64,000 bases of DNA. Origin: Cavia porcellus (lineage: Eukaryota; Chordata; Mammalia; Rodentia; Caviidae). The notes beneath the pieces were generated by a model that ran no database searches, was not told the origin of the DNA, and worked only from the letters and a program-made list of their open reading frames with translations. The stretch spans positions 28,527,844 to 28,591,843 of the forward strand of contig NW_026947486.1 of the NCBI RefSeq assembly GCF_034190915.1. The letters run 5' to 3'. How positions within the stretch are numbered: the stretch's first letter is position 1; every line of letters begins with the position of its first letter. Of the stretch, positions 22,046 to 34,495 are shown piece after piece. The position numbers and the translations under genes are program-made.

Positions 22046-23100
22046 TGGCAAGACAAAGCAGCAAAGTCCAAACACAGCCCCTAAACCACCCAGTAAAAAC
22101 CCAGAGAACAATGAGATAGAGAAAATGGAAAGTGAAACACTGGAAATTTCTGAAAAGATAGCAACATAAGTGAAAAAGAAATGGAAAAAAAAACTATAGA
22201 AAAAATAGTCTTTTAGGTACAAAAATAGATGACGCTTAAAATGAAGAATACTAGAATAGACACAGATAAAAGAATAAAAGAGCTAAGGAAAATAATGGAA
22301 AGAACGAACGCTTGATAGGAAAAAATATGGAATCCATGAAACATGTCCAAACAGAAATCCAAGAAATTAAAATGTCCATTGAAAGTATATGTAGCGTATT
22401 GAATAAAGATAAGGATAAAATATCATATCCTGAAGATAGAACTGTAGGTAGTGATCACGAAAAGAAAAATATTTTTAAAATAGTAAAAGACTATTAGATA
22501 TCAATCCAACAGGGATAAGGTGAAAAAGAGAAGAACAACAAAAGTTTTATTGGGGTCAATGAGAAAGCTGGAGACAGCATAAATGCCATAAAAAAACTCT
22601 TAACAGAAATAAATAGAAAACTTTCTAAGCATGGAAATGAGTATCTCAAATACAGATATATGAAGCACGTAGAACACAAAACAACCATGACCAAAATAAA
22701 AATCTATACAACTGCATATGTAATCAATATTCCAGAAATTCAGCACAAGAACAAAATATTAAAAGTAATTAGAGAAAAGAAACAATTCATCTATAAAAGC
22801 AAGCCATCAGAATCATAACAGATTTTTCAACCCAAACCCTCAAATCAAGGAAAACTTGGAGTGAGGTGTTTCAAGCCCTAAAAGAAATCAACTCCCAACC
22901 AAGACTAATGTACTTTACAAAAATATCTTTCAAAATTGATGGAGAAATAGAAAACTTCCAAGAAAAAGAACACGAGAGAAAATTCATGACTACCAATCCA
23001 GCTCTTCAGAATGCTGCAAAGTGTACATTAGAAAATGAAAATGAAAATCACAGCAAGAAGAAAATCAAAAGAATGAAGCCACCAGGCAGGGCAAACAGTT
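22046..23100 (+). pseudogene. L1 ORF1 pseudogene
   Basis: It resembles the ORF1 RNA-binding protein. A start at 22046 gives MARQSSKVQTQPLNHPVK. The coiled-coil part (MKHVQTEIQEIKMSIESI) is at 22330-22395. The C-terminal domain includes QPRLMYFTKISFKIDGEIE near 22900 and TNPALQNAAKCT near 23000. Several stops split it. The frame 22866-23102 keeps the last 78 codons. Confidence 0.75.
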
Positions 23101-23102
23101 AA

Positions 23103-23960
23103 ACAGGAAAGACAGGGATCCAACAAGAGGAAAATAATGTGGAAAAATATTCCAATACTTATTAGTCATAACCATCATTTTAAATGGACTCAAAACAGCA
23201 ACCAAAAGAAACAGACTGGTGGATAGAATAAGCAGCAAAAACTGACAATATGCTGCATTCAAAAAACACACTTAGTTAAAAAAATAAATTCATATACTTA
23301 AAGGATGGAAAATAATACTGCATGTGGCATGACCTCAGTAAAAAGCAGGGGTAGCTTTTGTATTAACAGACAATATGAACTTCAGTGTAAGACTGAGCAA
23401 AAGAAGTAAAGAGGGTCACTACATACTTAAAAAGGTAAAAGTCCAGGAAAAAAAATGGCAATCATAAGTATATATGCACCAAACAAAAGTGCACTAAACT
23501 ACCTACCAAAAATATTGATGGACACAAAAATCAAATAAGCTCTAACACAACTGTACTGGGGAGGCTTAATACCCCACTCTTACTATTAGATAGATCAACC
23601 AGACAAAAAATTCAACAAAGAAGCATCAGAATGAATACAAACCTGTAAACAGGTACACTTGGTAAATATCTACAGTGTTCCATTTCATAACATCAGAGTA
23701 CATATTCTTTTCATGTGCATATGGGACACTCTCCAAAATAGACTACATATTAGCCCACAGAGCATGCTTATGTAAATGCAAAGAATTGTAATTATCCCAT
23801 AAATATTATCTGACCATAGTGCAATGAAATAGAAAATCAACAAAAATGTTCCACAAAAACTATATAAACACATGGAAATTAAATATCATGTGACTAAACA
23901 ACCAATGGATCAGAGAAAAATTTTAGCTATTTTGAAGAAAGCAACACAACATAAAAGCTA
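23103..23960 (+). pseudogene. L1 ORF2 N-terminal (endonuclease) remnant
   Basis: The start of the endonuclease is visible near 23160-23270 (NGLKTATKRNRLVDRI), followed by diverged endonuclease sequence to about 23900. It ends abruptly at about 23960 where 3' UTR begins. No RT is present. Confidence 0.65.
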
Positions 23961-25245
23961 GGGCTGATTTAATATTGTCTTGTTTTAAAGTCCCATCAAG
24001 CTGTAGTACATCTGTTTCCACTGGTTTTAACATGTTGTATCTTACTATATTTCACTATATGCTATAGTATAAACAAACTCTTTATAGGCAAAGAGATAAT
24101 ATAGAAACTATTGTTTGTTTTCTATTAGCAGGTTCTAAATACCCTGTAATTCTTGCATGCTCTTGAAAGGCTTCACACTGCCTAGATATGCTTGATATTA
24201 TAGCACACGAAGTTACACTCAAATAATTTAAGGAAAGAGACACTATGGTGACTACTATTATGTTAGATTATCTGGTGGTGAAACACAATGATGCTCGAAT
24301 TGCTCGGTTCTGCCCTGCATTGTTCTATTACAATATCCTCTCTTATCTCAGTCTTCCCCCTATTTTTACATTAATCTATTTCCTCTCATTTTTTAATTAA
24401 GGGAAAACTAAATTAAAGAATAACAGGACATATTATTGTAACTTTTTTGTTGTCCTATTAACCTGACTTGAACCCCAGTATTGCTCTCCCCATCTTGTTC
24501 TGTCTGATTATTATATACTCTATTTTGTTTGATAGTATCAAGTTTGAGGGTATAGGCAATCACTTTGAAGGCAATAAGATATACTATGATGTCCAATATG
24601 GATTGCCTATCATCTTTTTTTTTTTTTTTGAAGTCCTGTAAGGTCCTCAGTGTAGATTTTATTGGTTTTGTTCCATATTGTTTTGATCAATTCTATTATG
24701 CCTGATGATATAGACAACTCAATTTGAAAATAGCAAGAGGCACAGTGGTAACCACTTTTGATCACCTGGTATTCTATTTTTGCATCACGTGCTATGCCCA
24801 CCCTTCTGTTCTAACTGACCCTGTTTTGCTTAGTCACATTTGTTTTTATTCTCTTCAAAAAAGTCATAAGAACCGTGAGAGTAATAAAACCCTCAAAGTC
24901 TAATTGTTACTGTAAAAAAGAGAGGAAAGTAAGGTGGACTAAGGGATATAACCGCAGGAATGTTCGAGAGTGTAGGAGGAAAACCATATAACTGAGCTTT
25001 TGTTGGATCATTGAACGGAACTGTCTCCAATTCCACTGTATGAATGTTCACTTTATATGCTTTAATTTAGTGATATGGACAACTGTTTCTGGGAAGATAA
25101 TGTGTAGCCTGTTAACTGGTGATTTCGTACTGTATATATTTTTTTCTAGAAATACTGTATTATTTGTACCCTTTTACTGCATTTTTTATGTCCTTTCTTT
25201 TTCTTTTTTTCCTTCTTCTCTATTTAAATAAAAAAAGAAATTAAA
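23960..25245 (+). other. L1 3' UTR
   Basis: It is the plus-strand counterpart of the antisense UTRs at 8589-9180 and 43335-44180, for example GTCCCATCAAGCT at 23992-24004. Its last 250 bp closely match 43614-43844. The 3' end is TAAATAAAAAAAG. Confidence 0.7.
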
Positions 25246-26676
25246 CAGTGTCTAAAATTAAATGAAAACTTTGATAAAACATACCAAAACTTATAGGGCA
25301 CAATGGGCATAGTCTTATAATGAAAATTTATAGAAGTAAATGCTCACATCAGGAAAACAAAATTTGCTCAAAATAACACATTAATGTAGAAGCACAAGCT
25401 CTTAGAAAAGGAAGAAAAAATTGAAGTCAGAGCTTGCACAAAACAGGAAATAATAAATGTTACAGCAGAACGTAATGCAATTGAGATTAAGAAAATAATA
25501 GAGTCAATGAATTGATGTGTTGATTCTTAGAAAGATTAAAAATTATTGATAAATCTCTAGCCAGCTTTATCAAAAACATGAAAGAAAAAATCAATCTCAA
25601 TCAATTAGGAATGAGAAGAGCAAAAATCACATTGTTCCTGTGGAAATACAGAAGAGTATTAATAAGTACTTCAAGAAACTTTACCTTAAAAAGATGGAAA
25701 GCTCAAAAGAAATGGACAGATTCTTGGACACATATGAACCAGATCTGAATCAAAAGATATAAATATTCTAAATAACAAAATATCAGCCAATGAAATTAAA
25801 AGTATAATGAAAAACATTAATGAAGAAAAATGAAGTGCCTCATACGTTCACTAGTGAATTCTACTAGAAATTTAGAGAAGATTTAACTCCATTAATGCTG
25901 AAACTCTTCATTGTATTTGAAAGAAAGTCAGTACATGCAAAATCACTCCTGGAAGCAAGCATTACTCTGATACCAAAATAAGAGAATGATACAACTAAGA
26001 AAAAAAAAAAAAAAAAAAACTACAGGCCAGTCTTCCTAATGAACATAGATGCAAAAATCCTTAATGAGATCCTGCCAAAAATAATCTAGCAAATCACCAA
26101 GAATACTGTACAGCATGAGCAAGGAGATTAATCTCAGGGATGCAGGGATTGTTTGATCTATTTAAATCAATAAATGTAATATAACATATTAACAGAGCCA
26201 AGACAAATACCACATGATCATCTAAATAGATGCAGAAAAAGCATTTGTCAAAGGGTAACATCCATTCATAATAAAAGTCCTACAGAAAATTTTAAGAAAT
26301 CATCTTTACTTTAATCTGATAAAACCATCTAGGACCAGCACTATACCAAATGGTGGAAAATTGAAAGATTTCACTCTAACATTGGGAACAACATAAGAAT
26401 GTTCACTACTGTGACTGCTATTCACTATAGTTCTGGAAACATTACCCAGAGAAAATAGAGACGAGAAAGCAATAAAAGGAACAAGGATAGGAAAACAAGT
26501 TAAATTATTATTTGCAAATGACATGATACTCTATAGAGAAGATGACAAAAACTCCGTTGAAAGACTTCTAGATTTAATAAATTTATTCAGAAGTGGACCT
26601 GTATACAAAGTCAACATTAAAAAATCAATAGCCTTCCTGTACTCAAGCCACAAACTAATATAGGAAGAAATTAGGA
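25246..26676 (+). pseudogene. L1 ORF2 fragment (linker and RT)
   Basis: Plus strand, from the pre-RT linker through RT. Near 26505-26535 the sequence reads LLFANDMILY, where the catalytic motif is normally FADD, so one of the two catalytic aspartates is Asn. A 20-base A run at 26002-26021 breaks the frame. The copy ends at 26676, where unrelated DNA follows. Confidence 0.72.
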
Positions 26677-27150
26677 TAACTGGGTAGGCAGTGGTGGTGT
26701 GGCAGACTGTGGCCCTTCCAGGGGAGAATCACCAGGAGCTCCTGAGATCTGCACCATGTAGGAACTTAGGATGCTGTGAAACCAAACAACCAGCCTGCCT
26801 CCCCGCTAAATAATAGTGAACCTACTGATGCACGGCCTAGAGTCGAACATTCCATTTCCCCTATCCCCCTTCTCCTGCCCCCCCCCCCCCGTTAGCAAAT
26901 GGGAACCAGAAATCTGAGCGTCTCCTGGGAGGTTGACCATAGCAAATAAGGGGGACTTCCTCCTACCATCTCTTTGAAGGCAAATATTTTTATTACTGTT
27001 TTGCTCTATTCTGATTAATGGTAATGCTCTATTCAATATTGTGTTTTGATAAGTTCTGCATATGATGTAGTTCTAAGCACATAAAAGCTTCAAGTTTTCA
27101 TCAAATGATTATGAACCAGCAAAATGAATTCAATAAATTTGAAACATGCC
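26677..27150. other. Unidentified insert between two L1 ORF2 pieces, with a C13 tract
   Basis: The segment is less AT-rich than its neighbours and starts near GTGGTGGTGTGGCAGACTG. It contains a 13-base C run at 26878-26890. The ORF2 pieces on both sides overlap slightly, so they are separate copies. It might be an LTR remnant; I could not name the family. Confidence 0.4.
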
Positions 27151-28080
27151 TCATGAACATAAAATATCAGTAGTATTTATCTACACTGAAAGTTAATTTG
27201 CTGAGAAATAAATGAGGAAGTCAATCCCACTAAGAATAGAAACAAAATATCTAGGAATATGTTTCCTAGGTGGTAATGAGAAAGACTTTACAATAAATAT
27301 TACACACCATTCAAGAAAAAAAATAGAAGATAATAGATACATTAGGGAAAGACCCTTGAAGTTTAAGTGTGAGAAAAATTAATAAAGTGTGCATGCTATG
27401 CAAAGCAATGTATCATGGCAACCCCCATCGAAAGAACAGTACCATTTTTCATGTAATTTTTAAAAAATCCTCAGTCAGATGTAATGGTGCATGCCTGCAA
27501 TCCCAGTGCTCAAAAAGTTGAGACATGAGGATCACTGTTAGTTTGAGTACAGCCTGGGTTATGTACTGAAATGAAGCCCATCCTGAACTGAATAATAAGT
27601 TCTTCTCTTCAACAACAAACAAACAAACAATCCTAAACTACATATATGCACACAAAAGAACCTGAGAAGCTAAAGCAATCTTCAGAAAAAGACCAAAGAA
27701 TCATAGTACCTGATTTCAGAACACGCGATAAAATCAAAATGATAGAAGTATGATATTTGCATGAACAGACTAATTGTACAGAACAGCAAACCCAGAAACG
27801 AATCTGGACATGTTCGACCAAGTGAAGAATAGTTCACCAAAATCATACACTTAGGAAACAGTCTTTACAAAAAATAAATATACAAAAGTTAAATATCCAG
27901 AATGTAGACGTTTAAAAAGACCACTCCTTATCTTCCATCTTTATGAAAACCAACCCTAAATGAAGCAAAGGCCTTAATGTAAAACTGAGAACTTTGGAAA
28001 TGTTAAACACTAGAGGAAACACTACAAAATATTGGAACAGGCAATGTTGTTCTAGATAAGACACCCATAAACAAATAAAG
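27151..28080 (+). pseudogene. Old L1 ORF2 fragment (after RT)
   Basis: Plus-strand ORF2 sequence downstream of RT, broken in all frames, with a B1-like SINE inside at 27471-27630. It fades out by about 28080. Confidence 0.55.
27471..27630 (+). mobile_element. B1/Alu-like (7SL-derived) SINE
   Basis: GGTGCATGCCTGCAATCCCA and the following GAGTTTGAG/CAGCCTGGGT words are the 7SL-derived left half of B1/Alu. The A and B box regions are recognisable and the tail is (AAAC)n near 27614-27628. Confidence 0.75.
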
Positions 28081-28690
28081 TGCAATAATGGGTATAGGAA
28101 GGTGACAGTCTACAGGTAGCCTGCAACTGTAATCACTCTGGAATATTCTTGCACAACAAGATCAGAAAATCTCCACATTTTCACCATAACTCCAAGATAT
28201 AACTGTTCCCATGCTACAGGGAGGAAATGAACACCCACTGTAATACCTTGGCATCAAGAAAAATATGACAGTGACACATAAAACTAAAATCTTGAGATCA
28301 GAATATAAAACTTAGTCACAGGCTCTTGAGAAAACAAACTCTGTAATTGGAGAATTTCACTGATTCTAAGGTCAAGACAAAAGAATAGGAGTTTGAATAC
28401 AGTCCCAGACAAAGTGTAGAAGCTGATTGGCCTTTATGGTGGGAGGCAGTCTAAGTATAGGGTCTTTACTTCAGGGACCAGTGGAAAGCTGGACACCAAT
28501 GACCCTTACTGAAAACAAAGACCCTGTGTGTCCATCTTATCTTCAATGTGCTTAGAGATAGTCACATAAAATATAGCCTATGCACAGATGCTGGCAAGCC
28601 ATACTAATAAAAGTGAAATCTGGAAATTACAGAACTTTGGCTCAGTTTAAAACTGTCTGTTTACTATGCAAGTGACAGATTCAATAGACA
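28081..28690. other. Unassigned sequence
   Basis: Moderate GC, no open frame of note and no family recognised. It separates plus-strand from minus-strand L1. Confidence 0.45.
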
Positions 28691-29360
28691 GCCTAAATTT
28701 TCCAGTCTCTTCATTTCCAGGTGTAGAAGAGATTTTTCCATGTTCTGATATCTTCTTTGATCTCTTTTTTAAAGTACTATGAGTTTCAATATATAGAGGT
28801 TTTACCTCCTTTCTTAGATTATTTCATTTCAAATTTTAAGTATTTCATTATTTTGAACATTAGTGTAAAGGGTGTGGCTTCCCTAATTTCCCTCTCAGTA
28901 TATTCACTGTTTATATAAATGAATGCTTTTGACTTTCAAGTGTGGACATTGTATCCAGCTACTTTACTCAACTTAGTTATTATACATAGAAATCTTTTGG
29001 TGGAGTTTTTGGGGCTTCTATATAGAGTATCATGTTATCTGTGAATAATGACAATTTACCTTCTTACTTTCTTATCTTTATTCCTTTTATTTATCATTTT
29101 TGTCTAATAGCTGTCTAAAGTTTCCAGAACTATATTCAATAGTAGTTAAAGTAGACATCTTTGTCTTTTTTCCTGATCATAGAATGAAAGCTTTCAGTTT
29201 TTGTTCATTTAGTTTGATGTTGCCTTTTTTTAATAGATGTTTTTTTCAGATTGAGGTAAATACCATCTATTCTGATTTTCTGTATGGTTTTTATCATGAA
29301 TGAGTGTTGGATTTTATCAAAAGCTTTTTCTTCACCTGTTGAGGTAATCATGTGATTCTT
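28691..29360 (-). pseudogene. Older L1, part 1 (ORF2 RT), left of a nested insertion
   Basis: Minus-strand ORF2 RT. It stops at the target site AATCATGTGATTCTT (29346-29360) and resumes at the second copy of that site (35532-35546) with no loss of alignment. The two parts are therefore one element split by the 29361-35531 L1. Confidence 0.78.
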
Positions 29361-29929
29361 TCATTTAAATTTTATTTAAAAAAGAGAGAAATCAGAAAAG
29401 AAAAACAAAAATCAAAAGGCATAAACAACAACAGCAGATTCAAAACAATGACAATACAAGTCTTCAAAACAATGAAAGAAATTTAACAATGGTTGACATA
29501 TTGCATATTTGCTTTTTTTCAAATAAAGAGAAGAATATTAAAGAAAATAGAAAAACAGAAGAGAGGTGTAGAACAATATCAAATTTAAAAAATTATCATC
29601 ATAGAATCGTTAGTTATTATATTTCTCATTGTTGTCTTAAAAAATAGTTGCCAACATCACAAAATCAAAGCATAAATAGTGGATAGACACTCACACATTG
29701 ATAGTACAAATCCTTTGGTTCAATAGTACAACAGAAATCAGGAATATGGTCATTTATCTTACATACTGTAAATACCATTATACTCTTTAAAGCACTTTCC
29801 TTCCCTTTGATTTCACAGTATCTATTATACTTTTTGGTTTCCATTATTCTCTCAGTTTTTTATTGTTTCTTACACTACAGAGACAATGTGAAATTTAATC
29901 ATGTGAGTTTTATTTCACTAATGTGGATA

Positions 29930-32900
29930 TTTTCAAGTGGCCTCCATTTACCTTCAGAGACCTCAAGATCATCCTCTTTTATAGCTCAGTACATTCCATT
30001 GTCTAAAAATATCCCATTTTTATTATCCACTTTGCAGTTGATAGGCATTTTGATTGTTTCCAAGACTGAGCTATCACAAACTGGGCTGCTATGAACATGG
30101 GGGCACATATATGTTTGTGACATGACCTTTTCAATTTTTCTCGGAAAATGCCCAGGAGGGGAATAGCTGGATTCAATGGGACTTTCAATCCTAGCTCTTT
30201 TAGGAATCTCCATATGAGATTTCCATAGTGATTGCACCAGTCTGCACACCACCAACAGTGGAGAAGAGTTCCTTTTTCCTGCATCCTAGCCAGCATTTGT
30301 TATCAGTTATTTTCTTGATGTCAGCCATTCTTTCCAGGGTGAGATGTAATCTCAATGCTGTTTTAATTTGCATTTCTAGAATGGCCAGTGACAGAGAACT
30401 TTTCTTCATGTATTTATTTGCCATTTGACTATCTTCATCTAAAAGCTGTATGTTCATCTCTGATTCCCATTTTTGGAGAGGGCTTTGAATTTGGGGGGCT
30501 TGGTGTTTTTCAGCTCTTTATATGTTCTGGGTATAAGTCATTTGTCTGATGAATTGTTGGCAAAAATTCTTTCCCATTCTGTGGGTTTTCTTTTCAGTTT
30601 GTTGGTGATTTCTTCAGAAGTGCAAAAAAATTTTAGTAATATGAGATCCTAGTTGTTGATACTAGAATTATTTCTTGTGCACCTTGCATTTATTCATTAA
30701 TTCTCTCCCTACCCCTATGTCTTCAAGGTTTTTACCTACTTTGTGTTCCAGTAGATTTAGTGTTTCTGTTTTAATATTTAGATCCCTGTTCTAATTTGAC
30801 TTTAGTTTAGTGTATGGTGATAGGTATGGGACTATTTTCATGTGGAATACCAATTTTTACAACTTCTTTTATTAAAGAGGGTATACTTCTTCCAGTGAAC
30901 ATGTTTGTCCCCTTTGTCAAATATAAGGTGCATGAGTGTCTTTGTAGGAGAGTTTGCATCTTCTAATCTGTTCTGTTGATCCTCAGGTCTATTTCTTTGT
31001 CAGTACCATGCTGATTTTATTTCTGTGGCTTTGTAGTATATTTTCAAAGTAGAAATTGAGATGCTTCCTGTCTTGCCTTTGTTGTGCCCAGAATTGCTTT
31101 TGCTTTTCTAGGTTTCTTCTGTTTCCAAATGAATTTTAGGAATATTTTTTCTGAGTCTGTGAGGTATGTTGATGGTATTTTGATTGGGATTGCATTAAAC
31201 TTGTATAACAGTTTTGAAAGTATGGCCATTTTCACAATGTTGGTTTTTTCTAACCAATAGCAAGGAATATGCTTCCATTTTCTAATATCCTCTTCAATCT
31301 TTTTTTTTTAAGAGTAGTATAATTTTCACCATATAGACCTTTTACATTCTTGGTTAGGTTGATTCCTAGGTATTTGATTATGTTAGATGATATTGTGAAA
31401 GGTCATATTTCCATAATTTCTCTCTCAGTGAATTTTTGTTTGTGTACAGGAATGCTATTGATTTTTGAGTGTTGACTTTGTATCCAGCTACAATGCTGAA
31501 TTTGTTTATTACCTCTAGCAGTCTTATAATGATGTTTTTAGGGTCTTCTATGTAGAGGATCATGTCACCTGAAAATAGTGATAACTTAACTTCTTTTCCT
31601 ATTCTTATTCCTTTTATTTCTCCCTATTTTCTGGTTGCTTTGGTTAATATTTCTAGAAGTACATTGAATAGGAATGGTGATAGTGGACATCCTTTTCTTG
31701 TTCCTGATTTTAAAGGGAAGGCTTTCAGTTTTTGTCAATTTAGTACAATTTTGGCTGTTGGTTTGTCATCAATGGCCTTTATGAGATTGAGGTACATGCC
31801 ATCTGCTCTGAGTTTCTAAAGGTTTTAACATGAACAGGTGTTGGACTTTATCAAAATCTTTTTCTGCGTCTATTGAGATGATTATGTGATTTTTATTTTT
31901 GGCTCTGCTGATGTGGTGTGTTACATTTACTGATTTGTGTGTGTTGAACCAACCCCGCATTACCGGAATAAATCCTACTTTGTCATGGTGTATTATCTTC
32001 TGTACAATTTGTTACATTCTATTTGCCAGTATTTTATTGGGAATCTTTGCATCAGTGTTCATGAGTAAGATTGGTCTATAGTTCTCCTTTTTGATTTGGT
32101 CTGTCTCTGTTTTGTTATCAGGGTAACACTTGTTTCCAAGAACAAGTTAGGGATGACTGCTTTTCTTTCAATTTCACTGAAGAGTTTAAGGATTGTTAGC
32201 ATTAAATCTTCTCTAAATTTCTCGTAGAATTCAGCCATGAATCTATCAGGACCTGGGCTCTTTATTGGTAAATTTTTAATCACGTTTTCAATTTCAGTAG
32301 CAGATATTGGGTTATTCAAGATTGTTACATCTTCTTGATTGAGCTTTGGTAGTTCATATGTTTGGGGAAATCTGTCCATTTCCTGTGTCTTCCACCTGAT
32401 GTGAGTAGAGATTTTCAAAGTAGGTGTTCATGATCTTATGAATTTCCATGGAATCTGTAGTAATTTCCCTTTTTTCAGTCATTATTGCATGGATTTGAGT
32501 TTTTTCTTTCTCTTTCTTGATAAGGTTGGCTAGAAGTTCATGGATTTTTTTATCCTCTCAAAAATCAGATCTTTGATTTGTTGATTCTTTACATTGTTTT
32601 TTGTTTCAATTGCATTAATTTCAGCTGTAATCTTTACAATTTCCTCTCTTCTATGAGCTTTGGGTTTGACTTGCTCTTCCTTTTCTAGATGTTTCAGATG
32701 GAGCATTAGGTTATTTATTTGTGCTCTTTCCATTTTATTTATGTGACTATTTATTGCTATATATTTTCCACTTAGGACTGCTTCACTGTGTCCCATAGGT
32801 TACAGTATGTTGTGTCTTCATTTTCATTGTATTGTAGGTATTATTTTATTTCTTATTTAATTTCGTCTTTAACCAATTTGTTGTTCATAAGGTTGTTATT

Positions 32901-33486
32901 CAATTTCCATGTGTTTATGCAGTATTTGAAGAATTTTTTGCCATTCACTTTCAACTTTAGTGCACTATGATCCGATACTATGCAAGGGGTAATTTCACTC
33001 CATTTGCATTTACTAAAGAAAGTTTTATGAATTAATATATGGTCTATTTTGAAGAATGTCCCATGTGCAGCTGAGAAGAATGTATATTCTGATGTGGTTG
33101 AGTATAACTCTGTGAACATCCACTAAGTCCATTTGTTCACAGGTGTGATTCGGTTCTGTCATTTCTTTGTTGACTTTTTGTATAGTTGATCTATCTCTAT
33201 TTTCTATCCTTTGACTTTTAGTCTGTGAGTCTCTTTTTTGAGTTAGTTCTGTTTCTTGTGTACAGCATATTGTGAGGTTCTCTTTCTTGATCCGTTCTGT
33301 CAACTTGCTTCTTTTGACAGATGAATTGAGTCCACTTACATTTATGAATATCACTGATACGTACTGGATTGTCTTTGCCATATTACGTACCTGTTGTTGG
33401 TTTCTTGCTTCCCTCCCTGGTTTAATTTCTTGTCCAGCCCGGTGGTTTCTTTGTCTTGTTGTTCCAGAGATTGTGGTCATTTTCAT
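29930..33486 (-). pseudogene. L1 ORF2 pseudogene (endonuclease, RT, C-terminal region)
   Basis: Endonuclease start is at about 33360 (VIFINVSGLNSS, then ICCTQET). RT N-terminal sequence is open at 32059-32418 (NLPIKSPGPDRFMAEFYEKF). At 31555-31590 the catalytic motif reads FSGD where FADD is expected, so the site is damaged. The C-terminal frame 30003-30296 contains the PLLGIF and WIIKM region. The order is complete but frames shift many times. Confidence 0.85.
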
Positions 33487-33489
33487 CTC

Positions 33490-34495
33490 TTTCTAGTATG
33501 TGTTTCAATAGTCTTTCTAGGGTTTGTTTGGTAGATACGAATTTCTTCAGTTGTTCTTTGTCATGGATGTATCTTGTTTTTCCATTAAATTTGACAGATA
33601 GTTTTTCTGGCTACCTCAGTCTGGGTTGAAAGTTGTTTTCTTTTATGGCTTGAAATACTTCACTCCAAGCTCATCTTAACCTGATGGTTTGTGAGAAGTC
33701 TGCATGATTCCTATAGGCTTTCCTTGATATAAGTGAGTTGTGTCTTTTCTCTGACAGCATTTAGTGGTCTGTTTTTATGCTGTATGTCTGGGATCTTAAT
33801 TATTATATGTCTGGGTGTAGATCTATGTTGGTTTTGACTCTTTGGCATTATGTATTTCTCCCTTTTTTGTTGTCAGATTTTTCCCCATGTTTGGGAAATT
33901 TTCTTCCATTACTTCTGTGAACAGCTTAGTTATGTCCTTTGCATTGTCTCTTCCATCCTTACTGATGCCTATGAGTCGTCTTACATTGTTTCTCTTGATG
34001 TCATCTTGGAGCTGTTGGGTTTTCAGATCATTTTCCTCTGTTGTTTTTATAAGTTCTATCTTTTCACAGTCACTGTCTGTGATCCTGGCCTCAAGGTCTG
34101 AAATTCTATTCTCAGCTCCATTTAAATGGTTTTGCCAGTTTTCAATAGAATTTTTTGTTTCTTGGATATCTCTTTGAATGTGTTTCATGGATTCTGTTTG
34201 TTTTCTACATTGTTCCTTCAAAGTTTTAATCAATTTCCCATGCTCCTCTATTTTTTTAATCTATTTCTTCCCTAGCTATGTTGAGCAAATCCTTTACTTA
34301 GGTTGGTATTTCTGTCTTTATTTAAGACATTACCTCTAATTTGATTTTCTCTAAAGCATCGTAGATTTTTTTTTACTATGTTTGCTATGTTTTTCAGAGA
34401 TTTCTGGTGCATGACTTTTAAAGCCCTCCATTTCACTGTCACCTATTGTTGCTCCTGATGGACCAGATGTTTGAGATTGCATTCTCGTTTTTCAT
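33490..34495 (-). pseudogene. L1 ORF1 pseudogene
   Basis: The start complementary to 34493-34495 gives MKNENAISN. An open 136-codon stretch at 33823-34233 covers coiled coil (MKHIQRDIQETKNSIENW) and RRM-like part. The C-terminal domain follows to about 33490 with shifts. A stop after about 18 codons of the N-terminus disables it. Confidence 0.8.

Larger units (their letters stand above)
20612..25245 (+). mobile_element. L1 with 5' UTR, ORF1 and 3' UTR but most of ORF2 deleted
   Basis: The parts appear in plus-strand order: GC-richer then pyrimidine-rich 5' UTR (20612-22045), ORF1 (22046-23100), the first about 860 bp of ORF2 (23103-23960), then directly 3' UTR (23960-25245) ending in AAATAAAAAAAG. 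At about 4.6 kb it lacks roughly 2.7 kb of ORF2, including all of RT. The L1 pieces on its two sides overlap in ORF2 position, so they are not halves of a single interrupted host copy and no duplication could be assigned. Confidence 0.72.
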
